From contig JAFSGP010000036.1 in the NCBI GenBank assembly GCA_017440755.1, positions 1-64,000 on the forward strand: a stretch of DNA of 64,000 nt, in the 5' to 3' direction. Positions 18,792-27,417 of this stretch are shown piece by piece (the first letter of the stretch is position 1; each line of letters opens with the position of its first letter). The notes below the pieces were generated by a model. The model did no database searches. It saw only the letters and a program-made list of their open reading frames with translations, and was not told the origin of the DNA. The stretch comes from Clostridia bacterium (GTDB lineage Bacteria > Bacillota > Clostridia > Oscillospirales > Acutalibacteraceae). A program made the position numbers and the translations under genes.

Positions 18792-19061
18792 ATGCGCGCT
18801 GTTATTACGGTTGTTGGTAAAGATGCCGTGGGCATTCTAGCAAAGGTTTCGGGTCGTTGCAGTGACCATCGGGTAAACGTTATTGAGGTAACGCAGTCTA
18901 TCATTCAGGATATGTTTGCAATGATTATGATGGTGGATATTTCCGCCAGTACCATTCCTTTTACCGAGCTGGTGGACGAGATGACCGCATTGGGCGAGGA
19001 AAACGGGCTGGTTATTCACTGTATGCACGAAGATATTTTCAACGCGATGCACACCATCTAA
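18792..19061 (+). CDS. ACT domain protein (UPF0237)
   Basis: The 89-aa protein is a single ACT domain beginning MRAVITVVGKDAVGILAKVS, the UPF0237 pattern. ACT domains usually bind small effectors such as amino acids. The adjacency to a DUF711/PFL gene 12 bases downstream is a conserved pair in bacteria and archaea, which suggests the ACT protein regulates or partners that protein. AAGGAGG lies upstream. No ligand is known from sequence. Confidence 0.9.
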   Translation: MRAVITVVGKDAVGILAKVSGRCSDHRVNVIEVTQSIIQDMFAMIMMVDISASTIPFTELVDEMTALGEENGLVIHCMHEDIFNAMHTI

Positions 19062-19073
19062 GGAGCGAAAGTT

Positions 19074-20435
19074 ATGCTGAACGCAAAAGATATATTAGAA
19101 ACCATCAAGATGATACAGGAAGAGCATCTTGATGTGCGTACCATCACGATGGGCATTTCCCTTTTGGATTGCTGTGACGGCAATATCGACGAGGTGTGCC
19201 GCAAGGTGTACGATAAGATTACTTATCGTGCGGAGAAGCTGGTGAGTACCGGCGAATCCATTGAGAAAGAGCTGGGCATTCCCATTGTCAATAAGCGAAT
19301 TTCCATTACACCGGCCGCCATTGTGCTGGCAGGCTGTAAGAATAAGGACGCGGTTAAGCTGGCGCTGACGCTGGAGCGGGCGGCAACTACCTGTGGCGTG
19401 AATTTCTTAGGTGGTTTCTCCGCATTGGTGCAAAAGGGGTTTTCCGCAGGTGATAGGGAGCTGATTGAGGCGATTCCCGATGCGTTAGCGGTGACTGACC
19501 ACATCTGCGCCTCGGTGAATGTAGGTTCCACCAAGGCGGGTATCAATATGGACGCAGTGGAGCTGATGGGGCGCATTGTGCGGCAGGCGGCGGAGAAAAC
19601 CGCCGACCGCGGCTGTATTGGGCCTGCCAAGCTGGTGGTGCTGTGCAATGCACCGGAGGATAACCCCTTCATGGCGGGTGCCTTCCACGGTGTGGGTGAG
19701 CCGGACTGTGTGATTAATGCGGGCGTTTCCGGTCCCGGTGTGGTGCGTGCCGCGCTGGCAAAGGCGGGTCCCGACAAGGATTTGGGCGAGATTGCGGACA
19801 TCATTAAAAAGACCGCTTTCAAGATTACCCGTATGGGTCAGCTGGTGGCACAGGAGGCCTCTCACCGCCTTGGCGTCCCCTTCGGTATAGTTGACCTGTC
19901 TCTGGCGCCGACCCCTGCGGTGGGCGACTCGGTTGCCTATATTCTGGAGGAAATCGGTTTGAGCCAGTGTGGCTCTCACGGCACGACGGCGGCGCTGGCG
20001 ATGCTCAACGACGCGGTGAAAAAGGGCGGCGTAATGGCATCGTCCCACGTGGGTGGTCTGTCCGGTGCCTTTATCCCTGTCACCGAGGACGCGGGCATGA
20101 TTGCCGCCGCCCGCAGCGGTTGCCTGACTATTGAAAAGCTGGAGGCTATGACCTCGGTTTGCTCGGTGGGTCTGGATATGATCAATATCCCCGGAGATAC
20201 GCCGGCTGAGGTGATTTCGGCGATTATTGCAGACGAGGCGGTCATTGGTATGGTTAATGCCAAGACCACCGCGGTGCGTGTCATTCCCGCCATCGGCAAG
20301 AAGGTGGGGGAGGAACTGAATTTTGGTGGTCTGCTGGGCGAGGGTCCCGTGATGCCGCTGAACGGTGCTTCGCCCGCGGTGTTTATCCACCGCGGTGGAC
20401 GGATTCCCGCCCCGATGCAGAGCCTGAAGAATTAA
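19074..20435 (+). CDS. DUF711 / UPF0210 (PFL) family protein
   Basis: The 453-aa protein of the UPF0210 family begins with the typical [20 protein letters not shown] stretch and has the glycine-rich [13 protein letters not shown] end. Some family members have a PFL/RNR-like barrel fold, but no reaction is established. It shares an operon with the ACT protein. Its start follows GGAGCG at short distance, and a bidirectional terminator closes the unit. Confidence 0.92.
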   Translation: MLNAKDILETIKMIQEEHLDVRTITMGISLLDCCDGNIDEVCRKVYDKITYRAEKLVSTGESIEKELGIPIVNKRISITPAAIVLAGCKNKDAVKLALTLERAATTCGVNFLGGFSALVQKGFSAGDRELIEAIPDALAVTDHICASVNVGSTKAGINMDAVELMGRIVRQAAEKTADRGCIGPAKLVVLCNAPEDNPFMAGAFHGVGEPDCVINAGVSGPGVVRAALAKAGPDKDLGEIADIIKKTAFKITRMGQLVAQEASHRLGVPFGIVDLSLAPTPAVGDSVAYILEEIGLSQCGSHGTTAALAMLNDAVKKGGVMASSHVGGLSGAFIPVTEDAGMIAAARSGCLTIEKLEAMTSVCSVGLDMINIPGDTPAEVISAIIADEAVIGMVNAKTTAVRVIPAIGKKVGEELNFGGLLGEGPVMPLNGASPAVFIHRGGRIPAPMQSLKN

Positions 20436-20441
20436 TCGTAT

Positions 20442-20477
20442 AAAAAGGACCGCAGAGCAAGGCTCTGCGGTCCTTTT
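20442..20477. terminator. Bidirectional terminator
   Basis: AAAAAGGACCGCAGAGC, AAG loop, GCTCTGCGGTCCTTTTTT. It ends DUF711 (+) and the pseudouridine synthase (-), whose stop codon overlaps the T run. Confidence 0.93.
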
Positions 20478-21128
20478 TTACTTTTTAAACCAAATCCACG
20501 GTTCGGTCGTGGGCGGAAACGATTCTGCCGTTATCTCCCGATTGGTAATGGGGTGGGGAAAGGTCAAGGTGTGGCTCCATAGCCCCAAACACGCGCCTTT
20601 CACACCTCCGTAGCGGCTATCGCCGTACAGCGGCATCTGCCGCGATGCAAATTGTACCCGTATTTGGTGCGTGCGACCTGTGTGTAAACGCACGCGAACC
20701 AGTGAAAACACTCCCAAAGGAGTATCTGTTGTATCTAACACACAGTACGAAAGCTTGGCAAGGCGAACCCCTTTACGCTCTTTCTTGACCGTGAACGACT
20801 TGTTTTTTCGCATGTCGTGGTATAACAGGTCGGTGAATTCCCCTTCTTTTGGGTCCGGAACCCCCGACACCACCGCCAGATATTCCTTGACAAAGCGGTC
20901 GTGCTGTCCGACCAAGGCGGAAAGTGCCGCAGCCGCCTGTGGCGTGCGAGCGTACACCATGATGCCGCCGGTCGGGCGATCAAGCCGATGAATCGGCTTG
21001 ACGGGGAGCCCTTTCTCCGCTAATCGGCGAGGCAGGCTGTCGCCGCCGCTCGCCTCCTCCTGCGACAGGACGCCTGTGGGCTTTTCCACTAACAGGAGGT
21101 CCTTGTCCTCATACAGTATCCGTGGCAT
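20478..21128 (-). CDS. RluA-family pseudouridine synthase
   Basis: The 216-aa protein has the catalytic motif HRLDRPTGG (about residue 47, Asp nucleophile), LLVEKPTG at the start and GRTHQIRVQF near residue 160. It would convert uridines in rRNA or tRNA. It lacks the N-terminal S4 domain seen in RluD types, so the target is unclear. Its ATG overlaps the stop of the M18 gene (TAATG), so it is translationally coupled. Confidence 0.9.
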   Translation of the reverse strand: MPRILYEDKDLLLVEKPTGVLSQEEASGGDSLPRRLAEKGLPVKPIHRLDRPTGGIMVYARTPQAAAALSALVGQHDRFVKEYLAVVSGVPDPKEGEFTDLLYHDMRKNKSFTVKKERKGVRLAKLSYCVLDTTDTPLGVFSLVRVRLHTGRTHQIRVQFASRQMPLYGDSRYGGVKGACLGLWSHTLTFPHPITNREITAESFPPTTEPWIWFKK

Positions 21129-22540
21129 TATTTGCGCAGCATGGTGGCAAGGAATGCCTTGTGAGCCATATATACGTCGATTTTAGAGACAACCTCCATC
21201 GGTGCGTGCATGCTGAGTACGGGCACACCCAGGTCAACGGTATCTACGTCCAGATTGGCGATATACATCGCTACCGTTCCGCCGCCGCCGGCATCTACCT
21301 TACCCAGCTCACCGGTCTGCCACAGCACCTCGTTCTCGTCCAGAATGCCGCGCACCTTTGCCATATACTCGGCAGAGGCATCGCTGGTGCCGGACTTGCC
21401 GCGGGCACCGGTGTACTTAGTGATGCACACGCCGTGGTTGATTTTCGCCGCATTGGAGCGCACCATCACGTCAGGATAGATGGGGTCGAGAGCCGCGTTC
21501 ACGTCGGCGGACAGGCAGATGGACTTGGACAGCACGTGGTGACCCTTTTCGCCGAAGGCGGCAGCAATATCGTCGATGAAGTACCGCAGGAAAGCGGACT
21601 GCATGCCGGTATTGCCCTCGGAGCCTATCTCCTCTTTATCCGCCAGAATGGCTACCGCCGTATATTCCGGCGTGCCTGCCGCCAGAAGGGAGGTGACAGC
21701 GGGGTAGGCGCACACACGGTCATCGTGACCGTAGGCACCGATGAGGCTGCGGTCAAAGCCTACGTCCTTTGCTTTGAAGGCGGGAACGATTTCCAGCTCC
21801 GCAGACAGGAAATCTGCCTCGGTAATATCGTATTTTTCGTGCAGAATGTTGAGAATATTCAGCTTGACAGCGTCGCTGCCCTCGTCGTCCTTAAAGGGAC
21901 GGGAACCGATGAGTAGGTTCAGGTCCTCACCGCGGATAATCTCGGAGGCGGGGCGCTTCATCTGCTCCTGACCCAGGTGGGGTAGCAGGTCGGTGACACA
22001 AAATACGGGGTCGTTATCGTCCTCGCCGATGTTGACGGAAACCACAGAGCCGTCACGGCGCACAATAACACCGTGGAGCGCCAGAGGAATGGCAACCCAC
22101 TGGTATTTCTTAATACCGCCATAGTAGTGGGTGTCAAAATAGGCCAGCTCGCTGTCCTCATACAGCGGGTTGGGCTTCAGGTCCAGACGGGGGGAGTCGA
22201 TGTGAGCGGCGGCGATGGTAACGCCGTCGGTGATGGGACGGGTGCCGATGGTGGCCAGCAGCAGTGCCTTGCCGCGGTTGTTCAGGTATACCTTATCGCC
22301 CGCCTTGAGAGGCATCTTGGGGTCAAAGGGAACAAACCCCGCCGCCACAGCCATAGCAATGGCTTCGTCAACCGCCTCGCGCTCGGTTTTGGCCACGTCC
22401 AGATAGTGCTTGTAGCCCTCGCAGTATGCGTCGGCAGCAGCTACCTCCTCCGCGGACATAACAGATACGCCGTTTTTGGTCTTGTAGCCCAGCTGCTCCC
22501 GCAGCTGTTCGCCCAGGGACTTTTCTTTCTCGTTGCTCAT
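21128..22540 (-). CDS. M18 family aminopeptidase
   Basis: The 470-aa cytosolic metallo-aminopeptidase has metal ligands in AAHIDSPRLDLKPNPLYED (about residue 100) and DKEEIGSEGNTG (catalytic and metal Glu, about 310), with a late histidine region. Members remove N-terminal residues from peptides using two metal ions. ATG 22540 is preceded by AAAGGTGG; a GTG 12 bases upstream is less likely. It forms an operon with the lytic transglycosylase upstream and rluA-type gene downstream. Confidence 0.9.
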   Translation of the reverse strand: MSNEKEKSLGEQLREQLGYKTKNGVSVMSAEEVAAADAYCEGYKHYLDVAKTEREAVDEAIAMAVAAGFVPFDPKMPLKAGDKVYLNNRGKALLLATIGTRPITDGVTIAAAHIDSPRLDLKPNPLYEDSELAYFDTHYYGGIKKYQWVAIPLALHGVIVRRDGSVVSVNIGEDDNDPVFCVTDLLPHLGQEQMKRPASEIIRGEDLNLLIGSRPFKDDEGSDAVKLNILNILHEKYDITEADFLSAELEIVPAFKAKDVGFDRSLIGAYGHDDRVCAYPAVTSLLAAGTPEYTAVAILADKEEIGSEGNTGMQSAFLRYFIDDIAAAFGEKGHHVLSKSICLSADVNAALDPIYPDVMVRSNAAKINHGVCITKYTGARGKSGTSDASAEYMAKVRGILDENEVLWQTGELGKVDAGGGGTVAMYIANLDVDTVDLGVPVLSMHAPMEVVSKIDVYMAHKAFLATMLRK

Positions 22541-22559
22541 AAGTATTTCCACCTTTCCT

Positions 22560-23144
22560 TTAATCCAATTCGTATAGATTTTTATATTGTTTGCGAGCGT
22601 TCAGCACACGCTTAATATACTCTTCCGTTTCCGCATAGGGAATGGTGTGGAGGGTTTTGCCGTCCGCCGAATAGGCGGGGTCGGACAGCCATTCCCGCAC
22701 GTGTCCCTGTCCTGCATTGTAGGCGGCAAGCAGGGTTTCGGTATCGGTGAATTGCTCCGACAGAAGAGAAAGGACGACCACACCCCAGCGGATGTTTTCT
22801 TCGGGGATAAACAGCACTTGAGGGTCGTAGGTGTCCTCCTGATTGGTGCGTTGCAGTGCCCATTGATAGGTGTCGTCGGTGAGCTGCATCAGCCCCATAG
22901 CCTCCGCGGAGGACACCGCATCGGGGTCAAAGTGACTCTCGGTGTGTATGACGGCGTAGACCAAGGAGGAAGAAATGCCGTAGGTCTTTGCTGCGTTCTC
23001 CACCGTTTCTGCGTACTTTATGGGATAGAATGCCTCATAGAACCTCGTTAATGCAGGGCGATACAGGCCGATACATATTGCTAACAGGATAATCAGTGCT
23101 ATACAGGTTAGCAGAGAATGGCTTTTCTTGGTGGTCTTGCTCAT
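22560..23144 (-). CDS. Membrane-anchored lytic transglycosylase (SLT, GH23)
   Basis: The 194-aa protein has an N-terminal transmembrane anchor (about residues 12-30) and an SLT domain. The catalytic Glu is in HTESHFDPDAVSS, followed by AMGLMQLTDDT and LAAYNAGQGHV. It cleaves peptidoglycan glycan strands outside the membrane. ATG 23144 overlaps the 3' end of the coaE part upstream by 4 bases. In many Clostridia coaE is followed by such a gene, which helps explain the fusion upstream. Confidence 0.92.
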   Translation of the reverse strand: MSKTTKKSHSLLTCIALIILLAICIGLYRPALTRFYEAFYPIKYAETVENAAKTYGISSSLVYAVIHTESHFDPDAVSSAEAMGLMQLTDDTYQWALQRTNQEDTYDPQVLFIPEENIRWGVVVLSLLSEQFTDTETLLAAYNAGQGHVREWLSDPAYSADGKTLHTIPYAETEEYIKRVLNARKQYKNLYELD

Positions 23145-24760
23145 TCGGCTGACCACCACCCTTCGTCCTGCCACAGGGCAACCGCTTGCTCCTGCAAGGC
23201 GACGGCATCTGCCTCGTTTTGCAGTACCGTCACCCCTGTACGGCAGTAGAAGTCGTCTGCTTGCTGGGCGGCTATGCGCTGTGCGGCGGCGGTCTCGTCG
23301 ATGTCGTCCCGCGCCATAATGCGGTGTAGGCGCTTTTCTTTCGGTGCCATCACCGCCACCACCTTGTGGCAGATGGTATCCATGCCTGCCTCAAACAGTA
23401 GGGGAGCGTCCACCACCGCCGCGGGATATCCCTCGTCAGCGGCCTCTTCCAGACGCTGCTGCGCCAGCGCAATGATGGCGGGGTGGGTAATGGCGTTAAG
23501 CTGTTTGGCGGCTTCGGGGGTAGCAAAGGCGCGCTTGGCAAGCTCTCCGCGATTGAGCGTGCCGTCCTCGTTGAGAATGGCAGAGGAAAAGGTTTCTGCC
23601 AATTTGGCGAGACAGGGTGAGGTAGGCTGTACCACCTGCCGTGCCAGGGTGTCGGTGTCAATGACCGGTACACCCAAACGCCGCCATGCCGCGGCGACGG
23701 TACTCTTGCCCGCACCGGTCGGACCGGTAAGCCCTACCACCCGAATGGTGTTGATGATGCGGAAGGCTGAGGAACGAAGCAGACGGTTGTACACCGCCAA
23801 ACCCACACCCTCGGGACGGGGGGAGGCCACGTATACGGTTTTGGCGCCTTGTTCGTCTAATTGCCGCAACGCATCGAATACGCGGTGTGCCTGTTCGATT
23901 TGGTTGTCGATACTGCCATAGGATATGGCGGGCACCTGCAGTTTATCCACCTGCTCGGTAAAGCAAAGGGCGGCTACATTCGGGCCACTGTGGGCGTTTA
24001 CGTAGTCACAAAAAGCATTCGCAGTCCCCTTCACCAACCACAGTTCTGCCTTGGGGGCATAGTGCTTGTACTTCATACCGGGGGAGGCGGCAACGGCTCC
24101 CTCGATAAGCGCGTGGGTCACGGCACTGTCAATTTCGATTTCGCCTACCACGTCCTCCAGCATTTTGGGGGTGATGCCGCCGGGGCGAAGCAGACGGGGA
24201 GGGGTGTGGCAGAGGTCAACAACGGTGGACTCTACTCCTACCTCGCAGTCCCCGCCGTCCAGAATGGCGGCGATGCGTCCCTGCATATCCTCCCAAACCC
24301 GTGTAGCGTTTGTGGGACTGGGGGAGCCGGAAAGGTTAGCAGAGGGTGCCGCTAAGGGACAGCCCGCCTGCAGAATTACCGCCTGTGCCACGGGGTGAGC
24401 GGGGAACCGCACCGCTACGGTGGACAGACCGCCCCGCACCTCGTTCGGAACGCAGGCGGCGGCGGGGAGAATCATCGTCAGCGGACCCGGCCAGTAGGCT
24501 TCCGCTAATTTTTTAGCATTGTCGGGAATCTCCGTTACCAGTGGCGCCCAATCCTTTTCATCAGCGATGTGCAGAATGAGCGGGTTATCCATTGGACGCT
24601 TCTTGGCACCGAAAATGGCGGCGACCGCCGCGCCATTCAGCCCGTCGGCGGCAAGTCCGTACACGGTTTCGGTGGGGATAGCCACCAGCTCACCCTTTCG
24701 CAGCAGGTCAGCGGCGGTACGGATACCCTCCGGTGTAGATTGTAGTAATTGGGTGTTCAT
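23141..24760 (-). CDS. Fusion: L-threonylcarbamoyladenylate synthase (Sua5) + dephospho-CoA kinase (CoaE)
   Basis: A single open frame of 539 aa. Residues 1 to about 335 are a full Sua5/TsaC protein: YrdC domain (VAIPTETVYGLAADG, KRPMDNPLILH, SAPSANLSG-like PLAAPSANLSG) plus the Sua5 C-terminal domain ending GVGLAVYNRLLRSS. Residues about 340-539 are CoaE, with Walker A GLTGPTGAGKS and DTDTLARQVV. The first part makes the t6A precursor for tRNA; the second phosphorylates dephospho-CoA. No stop, RBS or convincing start lies at the junction (about 23,740), so one polypeptide is expected. ATG 24760 follows GAGGTG. prfA is directly upstream; prmC, often found between prfA and this family, is absent. 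Confidence 0.9.
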   Translation of the reverse strand: MNTQLLQSTPEGIRTAADLLRKGELVAIPTETVYGLAADGLNGAAVAAIFGAKKRPMDNPLILHIADEKDWAPLVTEIPDNAKKLAEAYWPGPLTMILPAAACVPNEVRGGLSTVAVRFPAHPVAQAVILQAGCPLAAPSANLSGSPSPTNATRVWEDMQGRIAAILDGGDCEVGVESTVVDLCHTPPRLLRPGGITPKMLEDVVGEIEIDSAVTHALIEGAVAASPGMKYKHYAPKAELWLVKGTANAFCDYVNAHSGPNVAALCFTEQVDKLQVPAISYGSIDNQIEQAHRVFDALRQLDEQGAKTVYVASPRPEGVGLAVYNRLLRSSAFRIINTIRVVGLTGPTGAGKSTVAAAWRRLGVPVIDTDTLARQVVQPTSPCLAKLAETFSSAILNEDGTLNRGELAKRAFATPEAAKQLNAITHPAIIALAQQRLEEAADEGYPAAVVDAPLLFEAGMDTICHKVVAVMAPKEKRLHRIMARDDIDETAAAQRIAAQQADDFYCRTGVTVLQNEADAVALQEQAVALWQDEGWWSAE

Positions 24761-24777
24761 AATACACCTCGCTATCA

Positions 24778-25851
24778 TCAGCTTTCGCTTTGACGGAGCT
24801 TTTCAGCGCGGTCGGCGGTGTTCAATGCCTCGATAATCTCGTCCAAATCTCCGTCTAATATGGTATCAATTTTATAAAGCGTCAGACCGATGCGATGGTC
24901 GGTGACACGGCCCTGCGGGAAGTTATAGGTGCGGATACGCTCGCTGCGGTCGCCGGTACCCACCTGGGATTTGCGGTCGGCGGCAATGGACGACTGCTGT
25001 TCCTGCTGCTTTTTCTCCAACAGGCGCGCGCGCAGTACGCGCATGGCTTTGTCTTTGTTCTTATATTGGCTTCGCTCGTCCTGGCACTCTACCACCGTAC
25101 CGGTCGGCAGGTGGGTAATGCGAATGGCGGACTCGGTTTTGTTGATGTGCTGACCGCCCGCACCGCTGGCGCGGAAGGTGTCAATCTGCAGGTCGGCGGG
25201 GTTAATGTCCAGCTCGACTTCTTCTGCTTCCGGCAGCACCGCTACGGTAACAGTAGAGGTGTGAATACGCCCGCCGGTCTCGGTTTCGGGAACTCGCTGG
25301 ACGCGGTGAACGCCGCTCTCAAACTTAAAGCGGCTGTATACGTTTTCGCCCGCTACGGCGAAACTGACTTCCTTAAAGCCGCCCAGCTCGGTGGGATTTT
25401 CGTTCACCGATTCGGTGCGTAGTCCCTGTTTCTGGGCGTACATGGTGTACATGCGGTAGAGGGAGTTGGCAAACAGCGCCGACTCCTCGCCGCCGGCACC
25501 CGCGCGGATTTCTACGATGACGTTGCGCCCGTCGTTGGGGTCTTTGGGCAGGAGTAGGATTTTTAGTTCGTCGGACAGCCGCTGTACCACTTCTTTTGCT
25601 TCGTTTAGTTCCTGTTGCGCCAGTTGATGCAGTTCTTTATCGCCGCCGCTGTCCTCTAACAGTTCCAGCGCTTCCTCCAACCGTTTTTGCTCGCAGCAAT
25701 AAGCCTCAAAGGTTTCCACCAAGGGGCGCAAGGTGGTGGATTCTTTCATCAGGGCGTTGTACAGCTCCGGTTGGGTCGCTACGTCGGGCTGATAGAGCCG
25801 GTTTTGGATTTCTTCATAGCGGTGTGCCACCGCCTGCAGTTTACTGAACAT
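24778..25851 (-). CDS. prfA: Peptide chain release factor 1
   Basis: The 357-aa RF1 terminates translation at UAG/UAA. The GGQ loop is present ([15 protein letters not shown], about residue 227). The stop-codon recognition PxT motif appears as PET in [14 protein letters not shown] (about residue 185), where many RF1 have PAT or PVT. The [16 protein letters not shown] segment is also typical. It starts at ATG 25851 after GAAAGGCGG. It is the first gene of the run prfA, sua5-coaE, lytic transglycosylase, M18, rluA-type. Confidence 0.97.
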   Translation of the reverse strand: MFSKLQAVAHRYEEIQNRLYQPDVATQPELYNALMKESTTLRPLVETFEAYCCEQKRLEEALELLEDSGGDKELHQLAQQELNEAKEVVQRLSDELKILLLPKDPNDGRNVIVEIRAGAGGEESALFANSLYRMYTMYAQKQGLRTESVNENPTELGGFKEVSFAVAGENVYSRFKFESGVHRVQRVPETETGGRIHTSTVTVAVLPEAEEVELDINPADLQIDTFRASGAGGQHINKTESAIRITHLPTGTVVECQDERSQYKNKDKAMRVLRARLLEKKQQEQQSSIAADRKSQVGTGDRSERIRTYNFPQGRVTDHRIGLTLYKIDTILDGDLDEIIEALNTADRAEKLRQSES

Positions 25852-25895
25852 GGAATAGACCGCCTTTCTCCGTAATTAATGGGGAAAGGGGAGGG

Positions 25896-26078
25896 CTACT
25901 CCGCTCTCTGGATTTTGCGGATATTTTTCTCCGCCTTATGACGAGGGATCATCATTTCCCGTCCGCAGTTTGTGCACCGCAAACGGAAATCCATACCGAT
26001 GCGCAACACCTCAAAGGTGCGATTGCCGCAGGGATGGTCTTTTTTCATTTCCAGAATATCGCCTAACCGAACGTCCAT
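25896..26078 (-). CDS. DUF951 family protein
   Basis: The 60-aa protein contains VRLGDILEMKKDHPCG and a CTNCG pair. Three cysteines suggest metal binding. DUF951 proteins are common in Firmicutes and of unknown function. ATG 26078 follows GGAGGTGC. It is upstream of prfA in the same direction and may share its transcript. Confidence 0.88.
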   Translation of the reverse strand: MDVRLGDILEMKKDHPCGNRTFEVLRIGMDFRLRCTNCGREMMIPRHKAEKNIRKIQRAE

Positions 26079-26168
26079 GGTCGCACCTCCTTGCATATTC
26101 CATATCAGTTTACCACATTTTTCGAATAAGTTCAATGGAAATGCTGTATTTTTTCATAAAATTCGTAG

Positions 26169-26345
26169 CCGTATGGCGGGATTTTGAACCCCGATTTCTG
26201 CCGAAAGTGGTGTGTGCGCCGATTTTAGACGGTGCTTCGGCAAAAATCTGTTGTTTTGCTGTGCAAAACAAGGCGGAACAAAGACCTCAAAGCGCCGCCG
26301 AACGAAAACAGGCAGTGGTCCGTATGGACCACTGCCTGTTTTGGT
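26169..26345. repeat. 177-bp repeat, copy A
   Basis: This copy has the same length as copy B (27108-27284), same orientation. The first 27 and last 95 or so bases are nearly identical and the middle differs. One end has a 15-bp inverted repeat (AACAGGCAGTGGTCC...) that would terminate minus-strand transcripts such as the DUF4375 gene. The other end holds a tRNA T-arm-like sequence, ggcgggattttgaaccc (26175-26191). Confidence 0.9.
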
Positions 26346-26382
26346 CGCAGTGTTCTTAAAGGATTTGAAAATGCCAACATTT

Positions 26383-26907
26383 TTACTCTGCGATGAGTTT
26401 CTCAATATGTTTTCTTGCATAATCAATAATTTGTTTGTGCAGATTTTCATCTTCGTAAAACTTATCATCAAAACTATCAAAATCAAACCTTTCGGTTTGT
26501 GCTTCATATTCATCAATACTACTGATTTTAAAGGAAGATAAATCGTTTGTATCAATCTTGTTTTCACCAATAAAATTATCGAACAATATCTTTAATTCGA
26601 TAGCACCAATGGCAGTAAGAGCGTTACTGATATAAGGAGCACATTCACTGCTGGAATTGACAAAAAACTGACACAAGCCACCGTTATTTACCTCTGCCTC
26701 AAATTTGTTGAGTGAATAAACAAATTTCTGTTCATCGGTTAATTGTGCATCTTTAATATCATATACCGCATCTTCGCAAATGCATTCTATTGCATCATAA
26801 AAATCTTCATCATTTAATGCAAGCAGCCCTTCTTTTCCCAAGGTTCTGAACTTCTTTGCTTTTTTCATGTTTTTAATATTGTAAATTATTGTCCCTAAAA
26901 TACCCAT
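26383..26907 (-). CDS. DUF4375 domain protein, likely acquired
   Basis: The 174-aa protein carries the DUF4375 (DMP19-like) core: LNKFEAEVNNGGLCQFFVNS, then a long acidic tail. Function is not established; related domains occur in small stand-alone genes often found singly. The gene is clearly more AT-rich than its neighbours, with codons such as AAT, GAT and TTT dominating. It sits between the two 177-bp repeats beside tRNA-Leu. This supports recent acquisition. The start is ATG 26907, with AAAGGTG upstream. Confidence 0.82.
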   Translation of the reverse strand: MGILGTIIYNIKNMKKAKKFRTLGKEGLLALNDEDFYDAIECICEDAVYDIKDAQLTDEQKFVYSLNKFEAEVNNGGLCQFFVNSSSECAPYISNALTAIGAIELKILFDNFIGENKIDTNDLSSFKISSIDEYEAQTERFDFDSFDDKFYEDENLHKQIIDYARKHIEKLIAE

Positions 26908-27018
26908 ATTACATCACCTTTCACTAATTATATTAAATCATACTTTTACACCTTTTTCAAGTGGAGATAATATAGTTATTAAGTTCCACACAAGCATCGC
27001 GGATGGATATCCACACTT

Positions 27019-27036
27019 GTTAGGGTGCTCCCTAAC
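27019..27036. repeat. Short inverted repeat
   Basis: GTTAGGG, TGCT, CCCTAAC, a perfect 7-bp hairpin within the AT-rich island, followed by an ACACCCCAAACC tract. Similar arrangements occur in mobilisation regions of integrative elements; that link is speculative. Confidence 0.5.
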
Positions 27037-27063
27037 ACCCCAAACCTTGCTCAAAATAAAAAA

Positions 27064-27099
27064 GAATGTTCATAACAGTCAAGTCCGTTATGAACATTC
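27064..27099. repeat. 13-bp inverted repeat
   Basis: GAATGTTCATAAC and GTTATGAACATTC are separated by 10 bases. It may be a terminator or a protein-binding palindrome at the edge of the DUF4375 island. No gene is visible from 26908 to 27280; the stretch holds only this, the smaller palindrome and repeat copy B. Confidence 0.7.
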
Positions 27100-27107
27100 A
27101 ACATGGT

Positions 27108-27284
27108 CCGTATGGCGGGATTTTGAACCCCGATTTCCGCTGAGGGACGTTTTAGGTGCGTTTGTAGTTCGCGATTCAGCGAAAATCTGTTGTTTTGCTG
27201 TGCAAAACAAGGCGGAACAAAGACCTCAAAGCACCGCCGAACGAAAACAGGCAGTGGTCCGTATGGACCACTGCCTGTTTTGGT
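27108..27284. repeat. 177-bp repeat, copy B, abutting tRNA-Leu
   Basis: Partner of copy A. Its right end overlaps the encoded TGGT (discriminator plus CCA) of tRNA-Leu, so repeat homology starts exactly at the tRNA 3' terminus. The hairpin at about 27245-27280 would terminate tRNA-Leu transcription. Its left end carries the T-arm mimic ggcgggattttgaaccc (27114-27130), 177 bases from the true T-arm (27291-27306). Confidence 0.9.
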
Positions 27285-27362
27285 GCGGGCGGCGGGATTT
27301 GAACCCGCACGCCGAGGCACCGGCTCCTAAGACCGGCGTGTCTGCCATTCCACCACGCCCGC
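27281..27362 (-). tRNA. tRNA-Leu(TAG)
   Basis: This is a reverse-strand class II tRNA with acceptor GCGGGCG/CGCCCGC, anticodon loop CTTAGGA (TAG, Leu), long variable arm, T-arm GGGTTCAAATCCC and encoded CCA. It is a likely integration target, judging by repeat copy B starting at its 3' end. Confidence 0.95.
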
Positions 27363-27417
27363 AAATCGCTCCTTTTGAGCAAGAATGAGTATAGCATATT
27401 CCGTTTGGAAAAGCAAC

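Noticed and set aside
23700..23760. A separate internal start for coaE
   Set aside because: GTG codons exist near the Walker A region, but none has an RBS and the frame continues without a stop from the Sua5 part.
27017..27388. Plus-strand open frame across repeat copy B and tRNA-Leu
   Set aside because: It overlaps a tRNA and the repeat hairpin; it is a by-product of those sequences.
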